Positions 44,250 through 54,803 of a stretch of DNA of 64,000 bases are shown one piece after another (position 1 is the first letter of the stretch; the number at the start of each line of letters is the position of its first letter). The DNA comes from Mycobacterium colombiense CECT 3035 (GTDB lineage: Bacteria > Actinomycetota > Actinomycetes > Mycobacteriales > Mycobacteriaceae), in assembly GCF_002105755.1 (NCBI RefSeq), contig NZ_CP020821.1, forward strand, positions 4,092,001 through 4,156,000, read 5' to 3'. The notes under the pieces were generated by a model. That model was given only the letters and a program-made list of their open reading frames with translations, was not told the DNA's origin and did not search any database. The position numbers and the translations under genes were made by a program.

Positions 44250-45599
44250 TCACTTCGGCGCACCGCCGCTCATTTGCTGGGACGTGGGCAACTCGAGGTA
44301 GCGCTCCAGGTTGCGATGCATGTTGATCACGCGTCGTTCCTCGCTGGACAACACCAGGTGCGTGAAGCCGGGTTGATGCATGCCGCGTTGCAAGCCGGGA
44401 AGCACCGCGATGTCCTGCGTGAGCACCACCCCCGGCTCGGCCGCATCGGCGGCCATGCGGACGTCGGTCGGCTTGGCGCGCGGCGCGCCCGGCGGCATGC
44501 GCGTCATCAAGAACATGATCAGCTCGCCCTTGTCGGGGGAGGGCTCGGGGGCGGGCCGCGAGCACATGACGGTCAGGTGGTCGGCGTTGGTCAGAAGCGT
44601 CATGTTAGGAAACACGTTGTACTGGTGCAATCGGGTCATCCGATCGGTATCAGCCCAGTTGAGATCGACACCGCGGCTCGCGGCGAAGGCACGGGTTCGT
44701 TCGGCGATCAGGTCGGCGACCGTCTGGCCGGCCCGGCGTTCGTCGGCGGGGAAAGGCGTGCCCTCGGCCGCACCCATCAGCGCCCCCTGCGTGTACACGT
44801 AGGCGTTCCACACCTCTTCGTCGGACACCGAGCCCCCGAAGCGTGGGCTTGGCACACCGTAGGGCTGATCCGACTTTCCGGTATGGCCCCAAATCCGTTG
44901 CGGCGCATGGATATCGTCGACACATCGCAGCAGTTCGGGATGCAGGGTCTGGATGTGGTAGGTCTCGCTGTATCCGTCGGCGATCGTCTTCCAGTTGGCG
45001 TCGACCTCCACGGTGAGCGTGGCGTAGCAGCGGAAATCCTCCAGGTGGCACCAGGCGATGTCGTCGGGCACCGCCTCCAGGTATTCGGCCAACGACACCG
45101 CGCCCGGGTCGAGGTTGACGAAGACGAGCCCGGCCCAGGTGTCGACGCGAGCCGGTATCAGCGGAAAGTCGGACATCCGCAGCGAGCCGAAGCCCTTCCG
45201 GTTGGGCACCCGCTTGAGCGCGCCGGCCAGGTCCCACGTCCATCCGTGATAGCCGCACTTGAGTTCGCGCAGGCCCGAGCCGGATCCGGTGCACAGCGAA
45301 TTGCCGCGATGCCGGCAGACGTTCTGGAACGCGCGGAGCGCCCCGTCGTCGTCCCGGACGATCAGCACACCGTAAGGGCCGCAGCGGTATTCGAAATAGT
45401 CACCGGGTTCCGCGACATGATCGACCATGCAGGCCAGTTGCCACACCCGCGGCCACATCCGCTGCGTCTCGAGCGCGGCGAAGGCGGGGGAGTAGTAGCG
45501 CTCGGCGGGCACCAGCGTCGGGTTGTCCGGCGGGGTGCCGATGGCGTCCTCCTGGACGTGTGAGCGGGTCCGCGCCGGGTTGCCGGCCGCCGTTGCCAT
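44250..45599 (-). CDS. Rieske non-haem iron oxygenase, large subunit
   Basis: A 449-residue ring-hydroxylating-type oxygenase. The Rieske [2Fe-2S] ligands are clear as CRHRGNSLC (C-x-H) and CGYHGWTW (C-x2-H), about residues 92-117. The catalytic iron site is in ADGYSETYHIQTLHPE, with the two His four residues apart. These enzymes hydroxylate or demethylate aromatic or other small substrates using electrons from a separate ferredoxin and reductase, not seen here. It follows an amidohydrolase gene by 11 bases in the same direction, suggesting a shared catabolic pathway. The substrate is unknown. Confidence 0.87.
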   Translation of the reverse strand: MATAAGNPARTRSHVQEDAIGTPPDNPTLVPAERYYSPAFAALETQRMWPRVWQLACMVDHVAEPGDYFEYRCGPYGVLIVRDDDGALRAFQNVCRHRGNSLCTGSGSGLRELKCGYHGWTWDLAGALKRVPNRKGFGSLRMSDFPLIPARVDTWAGLVFVNLDPGAVSLAEYLEAVPDDIAWCHLEDFRCYATLTVEVDANWKTIADGYSETYHIQTLHPELLRCVDDIHAPQRIWGHTGKSDQPYGVPSPRFGGSVSDEEVWNAYVYTQGALMGAAEGTPFPADERRAGQTVADLIAERTRAFAASRGVDLNWADTDRMTRLHQYNVFPNMTLLTNADHLTVMCSRPAPEPSPDKGELIMFLMTRMPPGAPRAKPTDVRMAADAAEPGVVLTQDIAVLPGLQRGMHQPGFTHLVLSSEERRVINMHRNLERYLELPTSQQMSGGAPK

Positions 45600-45610
45600 C
45601 GGGGGACTTC

Positions 45611-47383
<1,773 letters not shown>

Positions 47384-47513
47384 GAGGCTCCTCTTCGCCG
47401 CCGGGGGCTGTCTCTGGAGGGCTGAGCCGTAAGGCGCGCAGCATTTCGCTACGGTAGGTAGCGTAACTCGTGGCGCGGCGAAGGCAATAGCCTCAGCGGA
47501 ATTGGGGCGGGGC

Positions 47514-48655
47514 CTACAGGGAGCTCTTCAGGGCGGCGACGGTTTCCAGATCGTCGAGCGCCGCGACGCCGCGGCGCAGCCCCTCCATCGCGATGTCTTC
47601 GACCTGCATTCCGCCCATGCCGGTGGTGATCAGCGGGGCGACGTAGGCGTACAGCGCGCCCTGGCGGAACCGCAGCCACAGGTCGTCGCGATCCAACTCC
47701 GGGCCCCGGCCGCGGCCAGCGCCCGCCGGTAGTCGTCGAGCAGTTCGCGCTGATTGGCCCGGCGGTCCTCGGGGGTCAGGCTGGTGATCAGCGTGTACGC
47801 CAGCTCGCGCGAGGGGTGTCCCCTGCGCACCGCCTGCCAGTCCAGCAGACCGGCCTTGCCGCCGTGGAAGTACATGTTCCCCGGGTGGGCGTCGCCATGC
47901 ATGACGGTGTGCGGGGGAGTGTCGATGACTGCGGCGACGGCGCGGTAGTTGTCGGCGATGAACCCGCCGGCGTCGACGGGCAGCGTCGTGCGCTCGGCGA
48001 GCCGCTTGATCGAGGCGTGCATCAGCGAACCGGTCAGCAGCGACGTGACGTCGCCGGACGGGGTGTAGAGCCAGCCCATCGGACCGCGTCCGTCGCGCGG
48101 CAGGCGGCCCCAGAAGGTGGCGTGCAGATCGGCCAGCAGCTCGATGATCAGGCTGGCCTGGTCGGCCGACAGCGGGTGCAGGGTGTCCGGGAACTCGCAC
48201 GACTCCGCCGGGAGGTCCTCCAGGACCAGCAGGTATCGGCCGGTCGCGGCGTCGAACGCCGCGCCGTAGCAGTACGGGACACCGATGACCTGCGGCGCGA
48301 GCTCACGATAGAACCGCACCTCGGTCTGGCCGAGGCGGCCGAGCTCGCCCATCAGCCGGGTGGCGGCGGTCTGCGCCGCGACCTTGACGAACACCGATTC
48401 GGGGACGTCCTTGCCGGTCAGGACCAGCCGGCCGCGCGAGGAGGTGCCCGCGTCCCTGCTCAGGACGCGGATTGAGCGAACGGTGGTTCCCATGACGCGG
48501 GATAGGACCGCCGGGTCGATGTCGTCGACCGTCCGCGGTAAGCCGAACCGGCCGCCCACCACCGCGTCGGTGGCCACCCGGCCCACGCCGCGGCCCAGGT
48601 GAGCGGCCAGGCCGAGGACAGAGAACGCTTGTCCCACAGGGTTTTTCATGTCCAT
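47514..48655 (-). pseudogene. APH-like phosphotransferase, one-base frameshift near its 3' end
   Basis: The main frame encodes 310 residues of a kinase-like phosphotransferase with the catalytic loop VMHGDAHPGNMYF and the metal-binding LLDWQ. Such proteins phosphorylate small molecules; in mycobacteria most have unknown substrates. Around 47701-47707, in a GGGCCCC run, the frame shifts. The natural end (PELDRDDLWLRFRQGALYAYVAPLITTG on to ALKSSL) continues in another frame to 47514, while the first frame ends at 47630. One missing base explains it: recent mutation or sequencing error. Catalytic motifs lie before the break. An operator-like palindrome lies 80 bases upstream. Confidence 0.8.
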
Positions 48656-48734
48656 CCATCCTGATTTGCCAGCCGGCCGAGGTGCTGCGCTTTAACACCG
48701 GTGGCGTCGGACAAAACCAACTGAACGTCTGGAC

Positions 48735-48762
48735 ATCAGACAATATACGATTATTGTCTGAT
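48735..48762. promoter_or_regulatory. TetR-type operator-like palindrome
   Basis: Perfect 11-base arms, ATCAGACAATA (48735-48745) and TATTGTCTGAT (48752-48762), are separated by 6 bases. It lies 80 bases upstream of the leftward phosphotransferase gene and overlaps the stop codon of the leftward tetR gene. No T-run follows, and its AT content differs from the surroundings. It is most likely the operator by which the adjacent TetR controls the phosphotransferase gene. Confidence 0.6.
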
Positions 48763-49371
48763 CTGTGGCACCAGGGCCCTCACCACGAACTGCGCGACGA
48801 ATTCTCGTTTGTCCGCGGCGGGGCGATATCGCCACGACGGAGCCAGTAAAAACAGGGTCGCGGTGTGCAGCCACTGGACGATCGACCGGAAATCGACGTC
48901 GGGGTAGAGCAACCCCGCCGCCTTCCACCGGTTCAGCAGCGGCCCGTAATGCCGCAGCAGCAGCTCCACGATGGGTTCGGAGCCCTTCTCGAGCGCCGAG
49001 GCCACCGCGGTGCTCTCGGCGGCGAACAACGCTTCGTTCAGCGCGTTGCCGTCCACCGACTCCACCCGGGCGAGCACCATCTCGGGCAGCGAGCGAACGG
49101 GGTCGTCGGGGGCGGGCAGGTTGCGTACCAACTCGGAGATCGCGGTGTCCACACGCGCCAGCATCAGGCCCAGCAGGACATCGTCGCGGGCGGGGAAATA
49201 CCGGTACACCGTCGACCGGGACACCCCCGCCTCGTCGGCCACCTCGCCCATCCGGAACTGGGTGTTACCGCGCCGGACGATGCAGCGGCCCGCGGCGTCC
49301 AGGATGCGGTTGCGGGCCTCCTCGTCGTCGAGGATCGCGCGGTCGTCGCCCCACCGCCGGCTCGGTTCCAT
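48751..49371 (-). CDS. TetR-family regulator
   Basis: About 206 residues from ATG 49371. The N-terminal TetR helix-turn-helix reads RILDAAGRCIVRRGNTQFRMGEVADEAGVSRSTVYRYFPARDDVLL (about 20-65), followed by a helical ligand domain (LLLRHYGPLLNRWKAAGLL and onward). It is divergent from the 49497 gene and upstream of the phosphotransferase; the palindrome at its 3' end is a candidate target. The frame extends 29 codons upstream, but the MEPSRRWGDD start fits the usual distance to the DNA-binding helix. Confidence 0.85.
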   Translation of the reverse strand: MEPSRRWGDDRAILDDEEARNRILDAAGRCIVRRGNTQFRMGEVADEAGVSRSTVYRYFPARDDVLLGLMLARVDTAISELVRNLPAPDDPVRSLPEMVLARVESVDGNALNEALFAAESTAVASALEKGSEPIVELLLRHYGPLLNRWKAAGLLYPDVDFRSIVQWLHTATLFLLAPSWRYRPAADKREFVAQFVVRALVPQIRQ

Positions 49372-49496
49372 GGCGGCGATGTTACGGGATGCGTTGTGCT
49401 GCTTTGCTATCTGATGCGAACGGATTCCGGCGCGTCCGGCGTCAGCATTGAATCGCATTGCAGCACAAGAGCTTTGCCACGAAGAAAGGCCGAACG

Positions 49497-50633
49497 ATGG
49501 GTTACTCCGCCGCGGACGAATCTTTTACCCACCAGCTTCCGACGACGTTCGACCAGGTGCACGACACCGACCCGACGTGGTCGGACCGGTGCTACTTCTT
49601 CGCCGCCTCACCGGACGGCACCATGCTGCTGGCCAGCGGCTACGGCAATAACCCGAACACCGGCAGCGGGCTGGGTTACGTGAAGGTCAGCCTCGCCGAC
49701 GGCCGGCACTGGGATCTGTTGTCCGGGCGCCCGGTCAGCGGCGGCGACCGCGGTGACCTGGCCGCGGGGCCGATGCGCTGGACCTGCGTCGAGCCGCTGA
49801 AGAAGTGGCGACTGGACATCGAGCCCAACAACTCCGGAATCGAGTGGGAGCTCTATTACGAGCCCACCGCGCCGATGTGGGAGTTGCTGCCGATGAAAGT
49901 GCATGGAAACGACGGCGAATTGCTCGCCGACATGTACCACATGAAAGAGCCGGGCCGGTGGAGCGGATGGGTGCAGATCGACGGGGAGCGCATCAGCGTC
50001 GACGGCTTCCACGGCGGCCGCGACCGCACCTTCGGGGTGCGGATCTCCGACAAGATCGACTTCTGGTTGTGGCTCGACGCCGGCTTCGGTGACCACGCCA
50101 TCGAGGCCTGGATCATCGAATCGTCCGACGGCACGGTCAATTACGTCGACGGCGGCATCACGCACGCCGACGGCACCCTGTCGAAACGATTCGTCAAGAT
50201 CGAGCACGAGGTCGAATTCGACGGCGACCGCAAGCGGCCCACCCGCGCCGTCCTCGTCTTCACCGACGAGGACGGCCGCGCCCATCGGGTGATCGCCGAG
50301 GCGCCGCATCTGGAGGTCAACGCCTACTACGGCCTGCCGATGGCGCACTGCCAATACGAGGACCTGGGTGGCGGCGAGTACTTCATCCATTTCGCCTGGG
50401 ACAGTTGCGATCCCGAGCAGCTCGCCGAGACCGAGGGCAAATCGATGGCCGTCGACCAGCTGATGCGGTTCGAGCGCGACGGCGACACCGGTTGGGGCAT
50501 CTTCGAATTGCTGCTCGGCGGGCAGGGCTATCGCCGCTACCCCAACTGGACCGCGATGGACATGTCCGCCTTCACCCAGGACAAGACGCCGGTCGATCGG
50601 CTGCCCGCGGACGCCGACGGGGGTGGCCGATGA
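49497..50633 (+). CDS. Lipocalin-like (AttH/CrtC-type) conserved protein
   Basis: A 378-residue, beta-rich protein rich in Trp, with GRWSGWVQIDGERISVDGFHGGRDRTFGVR and FWLWLDAGFGDHAIEAWI. This pattern resembles the two-barrel AttH/CrtC-like lipocalin fold common in Actinobacteria beside lipid or steroid catabolism genes. No catalytic site is evident. ATG 49497 has GAAAGG upstream. Its stop overlaps the start of the second phosphotransferase (ATGA, 50630-50633), so the two are coupled and probably serve one pathway. Confidence 0.65.
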   Translation: MGYSAADESFTHQLPTTFDQVHDTDPTWSDRCYFFAASPDGTMLLASGYGNNPNTGSGLGYVKVSLADGRHWDLLSGRPVSGGDRGDLAAGPMRWTCVEPLKKWRLDIEPNNSGIEWELYYEPTAPMWELLPMKVHGNDGELLADMYHMKEPGRWSGWVQIDGERISVDGFHGGRDRTFGVRISDKIDFWLWLDAGFGDHAIEAWIIESSDGTVNYVDGGITHADGTLSKRFVKIEHEVEFDGDRKRPTRAVLVFTDEDGRAHRVIAEAPHLEVNAYYGLPMAHCQYEDLGGGEYFIHFAWDSCDPEQLAETEGKSMAVDQLMRFERDGDTGWGIFELLLGGQGYRRYPNWTAMDMSAFTQDKTPVDRLPADADGGGR

Positions 50634-51714
50634 CGCTGGGCGCCGGGCTGGAACAACGGCTGAGCGGCTGGTTGCGCACGCAGCTGCCGGGCGCGGACGA
50701 CGTCCGCCTCGACGGCATCGATCGGGTGAGCTTTGGGCACTCGGCCGAGATGATGACACTGGGAGTCGTCACCCGGAGCGGCGGCCGCGACGATCGCCGA
50801 GACGTCGTGTTGAGGCTGCGCCCCGACCGCCCGCGCTGCTGGAGCCCTACGACCTCGCGCGCCAGTTCACGATCCTGCGCGCCCTGGCCGATACGCCGGT
50901 GCGCGCCCCGCGGGCGCTGTGGCTCGAGCCGACCGGCGACGTCCTCGGCAGGCCGTTCTTCGTGATGGAGCGGGTCGCCGGCGACGTCTACGAAATGGAA
51001 CCGCCGGCCGGCGTCGCGGACGACGCGGTGGCGCGGATGTGTCGGAGCCTGGTCGAACAGCTGGCCGCGATCCACACCGTCGACCTCGGCCGCACCGGGC
51101 TGGACGCCCTCGACGACGGCACCAACCACCTCGACCGCGAACTCCGGCACTGGGCCGACGAGATGAACCGGGTCAAGCGCGGTCGCCTGCCCGCCCTGGA
51201 ACGGCTGCACCGGGAATTGGTCGCCCGCAGGCCGGCGCCGTGCCCGAGGGTCACGCTGGTGCACGGCGACGCGAAACCGGGCAACTTCGCGTTCAGCGGC
51301 GGCGTGGTCAGCGCCGTCTTCGATTGGGAGATGACGACGGTCGGTGACCCGCTCACCGACGTCGGCTGGCTGGAGATGCTGTGGATGCAGCCGGTCGGGA
51401 TCAACAGCCACCCCGCGGCGCTGCCCATCGATGACCTGCTCGCGCACTACGAGTCGGTTAGCGGCATCGCGGTCACGAACCGGCCCTGGTATCGGGCGCT
51501 CAATGCTTTCAAAATGGCCGTCATCTGCCTCATCGGCGCGATGCTGGTCGAGGACGGCCACAGCGACGATCAAAAACTGGTGCTGGCGGCCTACGGCACC
51601 GCGCTGCTGACCGGCGCCGGGCTCACCGAACTCGGGATCGACGAATCCCTGGACGACGGGCCGGTGCTGCCGCGCGAGGAACGCATCCAGCAGGTGCTGG
51701 CGCAGTCGGGCTGA
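50630..51714 (+). pseudogene. APH-like phosphotransferase, one-base frameshift in N-terminal part
   Basis: It starts MTLGAGLEQRLSGWLRTQLPG and runs to VVLRLRPDRP. At about 50829-50834 (CGCCCGCG) the frame shifts, and the normal continuation LLEPYDLARQFTILRALADTPV on to VLAQSG is in another frame to 51714. That part has the catalytic loop VTLVHGDAKPGNFAF and metal-binding FDWEMTT, like FadE-associated acyl-CoA-pathway phosphotransferases. One missing base explains the break, which comes before all catalytic motifs, so the gene would be inactive unless the base is a sequencing error. It overlaps the upstream gene by ATGA and converges on the 51715 gene with no bases between stops. Confidence 0.8.
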
Positions 51715-52221
51715 TCAGGCGCTACAGCCCGGACCCGCCAGGCCGCTCCAGGTCAGCGTGACGCGGGTGCCCTGCGCCGTGCGGTCGATGGCGACGTCGT
51801 CGGCCAGGGCCTCCATCAGCGGGATGCCGCGGCCGCGCATCTGCTGCCGGTACTGGACCGGCTTCTTCTGCCGCCACCGGCCGCGGTCGTCGACGATCAC
51901 CGCCAGCGTGTCCGAGTCGCCGTCGTAGGCCGCTCGCACGTCGACCGTCCCGCGCTCCGCGGAGTCGACGTAGGCGAATTCCGCGGCGTTGGCGATCGCC
52001 TCGTTCACGGCCAGCAGCAGGTCGTTGAAGCGGTCGTCGTCAAGCGAGAAATACCGTTCGAGCCACACCCCGAACTCGGCGCGGGCCCGCGCAGCGCTGC
52101 GCGCGTCGGCGGCCACCCGGGTCCGCACGAAGCGGGATCGATCGTCGATGTTCGACACGTTCTGCGGCGGATCAGGGTGTCCCATCGTCTTCAGTCGCGT
52201 CCTCACCCCGTCGAGGCTCAC
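51715..52221 (-). CDS. RsbW-type anti-sigma factor / serine kinase
   Basis: A 168-residue protein with a GHKL ATPase fold. The N-box is LLLAVNEAIANAAEFAY, the metal/ATP loop is VIVDDRGRW, and a lid follows with MRGRGIPLMEALADDV. Such proteins bind a sigma factor and are released when the STAS antagonist is dephosphorylated; they phosphorylate that STAS protein. The partner STAS gene is directly upstream with a GTGA overlap at 52218-52221. The GTG start at 52221 is supported by that overlap; an internal ATG (MGHPDPPQNV) is an alternative. The target sigma factor is unknown, with SigF a candidate. Confidence 0.82.
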   Translation of the reverse strand: MSLDGVRTRLKTMGHPDPPQNVSNIDDRSRFVRTRVAADARSAARARAEFGVWLERYFSLDDDRFNDLLLAVNEAIANAAEFAYVDSAERGTVDVRAAYDGDSDTLAVIVDDRGRWRQKKPVQYRQQMRGRGIPLMEALADDVAIDRTAQGTRVTLTWSGLAGPGCSA

Positions 52222-52595
52222 TCACCAGCGAGGCCGCTCAGCGCACCGTCGAGGGTGCTGTAGAGCGAGAGCACGCTGTCGATTCCCATGAGTTTGATCG
52301 GCCGGCTGGTGGCCGAGCCGTTGGCGACCACGGCGAACTGCGTCGGCGGCTCGATCTCCGCCTGCGCGGTCACCAGCACGGTCATCCCGGCCGAGGCCAG
52401 GAAACCGACCTTGGACAGGTCAACGATCAGCGCCGCGGGCTTGGTGGCCAGCGCGGTCTGAATGGCATCCGCCAGCAGCGGCGAGCTGAGCATGTCGACC
52501 TCGCCGGAGACGGTCAGCACGACCGCCTGATCTACCTGGTGTTTGCCCACTTCAAAAGCGGTCGGATCGACGAAGTCGCCGGATTGTTCGCCCAT
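52218..52595 (-). CDS. STAS-domain anti-sigma factor antagonist
   Basis: A 125-residue STAS protein (VVLTVSGEVDMLSSPLLADAI..., then VDLSKVGFLASAGMTVLV). The Ser of ASAGM is the usual phosphorylation site for the partner kinase. It binds the anti-sigma kinase when unphosphorylated and frees the sigma factor. It is first of a two-gene unit with the RsbW-like gene. A weak SigF-like promoter lies about 60 bases upstream. Confidence 0.87.
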   Translation of the reverse strand: MGEQSGDFVDPTAFEVGKHQVDQAVVLTVSGEVDMLSSPLLADAIQTALATKPAALIVDLSKVGFLASAGMTVLVTAQAEIEPPTQFAVVANGSATSRPIKLMGIDSVLSLYSTLDGALSGLAGE

Positions 52596-52951
52596 GGTCT
52601 ATCACTCACATTCGGTCCCGGGTGGGACACAGCTAGCTTCGAAAACAGCAACTGCCATACCGGAGGCTGTTGATTCAACCCTCGGGAACACGCTTGCCTA
52701 CGGGGGAGACGCACCCCGTCGATCTGCGCTACTGAATGCAGATACAGATACAAGTGTTTAGCCAATGGTAGGACACGCGGCGTAGCACGCTCAAAACGCT
52801 GAACGTTTTCGGGCGCCGCGACGTGGTCCTGACGTGCATGACGGCCGGCGCAGAAGTTGCACGGGGTTTTGGCCCGTGCGTGAATTGCCTCCAGCGGTTT
52901 CGTTCTCAGCCCGCATGGCGTGGCCTGCGCAAACGCGAAGGAGGGTGGGCC
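52596..52951. promoter_or_regulatory. Divergent control region with weak SigF-like motif
   Basis: A 356-base gene-free gap between the leftward STAS gene and the rightward catalase-like gene. On the minus strand GGGTTG (ending near 52681) and CGGTAT (near 52657) are spaced about 13 bases, a poor match to the SigF pattern GGTTT-N15-17-GGGTAT. On the plus strand the catalase-like gene has AGGAGGG just upstream. No small gene is supported; the open frame through here on the plus strand is a 5' extension of the catalase-like gene. Confidence 0.35.
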
Positions 52952-54094
52952 GTGGAACCCGGTGATCGCGGCGTTGGACAACACGGTGACGAGCGGCCCG
53001 ACGACCCCGCGGAGCCCGCGCCGCCGCCGTCGCAATTCGGCGCGCTGAATCGGCGACGGGCGCTACTGGGCATGGGGGCGGTCGCCGGAGTCGCCGCCGT
53101 CGACGTGGGCGGCTTCGCCTATGCCGGCGGCTGGTTGCGCCCCGGCGCGCTGACCCCGCCCCGGTTCACGGATCGCTTCGAGCACGTCTACGGCCGCCAT
53201 GACGGCTTCCGGCGAAACCACGCCAAGGGCCTGAGCGCGACCGGAACGTTCGTCAGCAGCGGGGCGGCCGCGGCGATTTGCCGGGCCGCGGTCTTCCGGC
53301 GCGGCAGCGTCCCGTTGATGGGCCGGTTCTCGCTGTCCGGTGGGCTGCCGGACCAGCCCGACAAGCTGGACACCGTGCGCGGACTGGGGCTGTTGTTCGA
53401 CGGGCCCGACGGCCGGCAGTGGCGCACCGCGATGATCAACATCCCGGTCTTCCCGGACAGCACGCCCCAGGGGTTCTACGACCGGTTGCTCGCATCCAAG
53501 CCGGTGCCGTCCACGGGCAAGCCCGACCCGCAGCAGATGGCGGCGTTCCTGCAACGCCATCCCGAGACCGCCGCGGCCATGCGCCTCATCAAGCAGGCGC
53601 CGCCGAGCACCGGTTTCGCCGACAGCACCTTCCACGGGCTGAACGCCTTCCGGTTCACCAACGGCGCCGGTGCGACGGTGCCGGTGCGCTGGTCGGCGAT
53701 CCCGCAGCAGGGCCCCGACGTCACGGCGCCGCCGCCGGCCAAGGATTACTTGTTCGACGCCGTCATCCGCACGCTCGCACACGCGCCGCTGAGCTGGCGG
53801 CTGGTGCTGACCGTCGGCGAGCCGGGCGATCCGACCCACGACGCCACCAAACCCTGGCCGGCTGGGCGCCGGGCGATCGACGCCGGCACGATCACCATCT
53901 CCGCGGTCCAGACCGAGGAGGCCGGCAACGCGCGCGACATCAACTTCGATCCTTTGGTGCTGCCCGACGGCATCGCGGCCTCCGACGACCCGCTGCTGGC
54001 GGCGCGGTCGGCCGTGTACGCCCGTTCATTCACCCGCCGCGCGGAGGAGCCCAAAACGGCCAGCGCGGTCAACGTCGACGCGGTGCTGCAATGA
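52952..54094 (+). CDS. Exported catalase-like haem protein
   Basis: A 380-residue catalase-related peroxidase-like protein. The N-terminus carries LNRRRALLGMGAVAGVAAV, a twin-arginine-like motif with one hydrophobic helix, so export or membrane anchoring is likely. Distal-side catalase features are kept in RNHAKGLSATGTF, and the proximal haem Tyr pattern R-x3-Y is in LAARSAVYARSF. It is shorter than true catalases, like SrpA-type proteins. GTG 52952 follows AGGAGGG. The next gene, a b-type cytochrome, overlaps by ATGA, so the two may act as a redox pair at the membrane. Confidence 0.83.
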   Translation: MEPGDRGVGQHGDERPDDPAEPAPPPSQFGALNRRRALLGMGAVAGVAAVDVGGFAYAGGWLRPGALTPPRFTDRFEHVYGRHDGFRRNHAKGLSATGTFVSSGAAAAICRAAVFRRGSVPLMGRFSLSGGLPDQPDKLDTVRGLGLLFDGPDGRQWRTAMINIPVFPDSTPQGFYDRLLASKPVPSTGKPDPQQMAAFLQRHPETAAAMRLIKQAPPSTGFADSTFHGLNAFRFTNGAGATVPVRWSAIPQQGPDVTAPPPAKDYLFDAVIRTLAHAPLSWRLVLTVGEPGDPTHDATKPWPAGRRAIDAGTITISAVQTEEAGNARDINFDPLVLPDGIAASDDPLLAARSAVYARSFTRRAEEPKTASAVNVDAVLQ

Positions 54095-54663
54095 CGCCGG
54101 GGCCCGTCGCGGCGCGGTTCACCCTGCCGTCGCGCGTTCTGCACTGGCTGATGGCGCCGATGGTCATCGCGCAGCTGCTGATCGGCGTGACCATGGTCGC
54201 CGCGCTGAGCTACTACCCGCTGTTGCTGGCCATCCATCGGCCGCTGGGCCTGCTGATCCTCGCCTTCGCCCTGGTCCGGCTGGCGAACCGGCTCACGCAC
54301 CGGCCGCCGGCTTTCCTGGCCACCATGAGCAAGGCCGAACGCCGCGTCGCGACGTGGTCGGAGTACCTGCTCTACGGCCTGCTGCTGGTGCAGCCCCTGA
54401 CGGGGTGGGCCATGCTGTCGGCGGCGCGGTTCCCGATCACCCTGTTCGGGCCGCTGGCGCTGCCCGGCATCGCGCCGCGCAACATCGACGTTTTCGCGGT
54501 GCTCCGGGAGTGCCACAACGCCTTCGCGCTGCTGCTCTTCCTGGCGTTTACCGCCCATATGACGGCGGTACTCTTCCACACGCTCGTCCTGCGTGACCGG
54601 CTGCTGGACCGCATGGCGCTGTGGCGCAGCAGGGCCGGCGCCGGGCAGCCGGACCGGGGCTGA
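54091..54663 (+). CDS. Cytochrome b561-type membrane protein
   Basis: A 190-residue protein with four membrane helices and His residues at helix positions expected for two haems (LPSRVLHWLMAPM, AIHRPLGLLILA, ECHNAFALLLF, AFTAHMTAVLFH). This is the prokaryotic cytochrome b561 pattern, which carries electrons across or within the membrane. ATG 54091 overlaps the catalase-like stop, and the pairing recalls other bacterial catalase-related/b561 operons. No thylakoid- or formate-dehydrogenase-type partner is nearby. Confidence 0.87.
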   Translation: MTPGPVAARFTLPSRVLHWLMAPMVIAQLLIGVTMVAALSYYPLLLAIHRPLGLLILAFALVRLANRLTHRPPAFLATMSKAERRVATWSEYLLYGLLLVQPLTGWAMLSAARFPITLFGPLALPGIAPRNIDVFAVLRECHNAFALLLFLAFTAHMTAVLFHTLVLRDRLLDRMALWRSRAGAGQPDRG

Positions 54664-54803
54664 GACCAAAATCGCAGTCGGCGACCTGCCTGCTCGGGCT
54701 CGAAGTGGCCGAATATGATCGGCACGATTCAGACTTGAGCGCGCGGGCATGGGCCGGGCGTGCGGTGCCCGTGAGGGCCATGAGGAAACTGGGAGAGAGT
54801 TCA

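Noticed and set aside
51708..51722. TGATCA between convergent stops as a regulator site
   Set aside because: It is simply the two overlapping stop codons of convergent genes.
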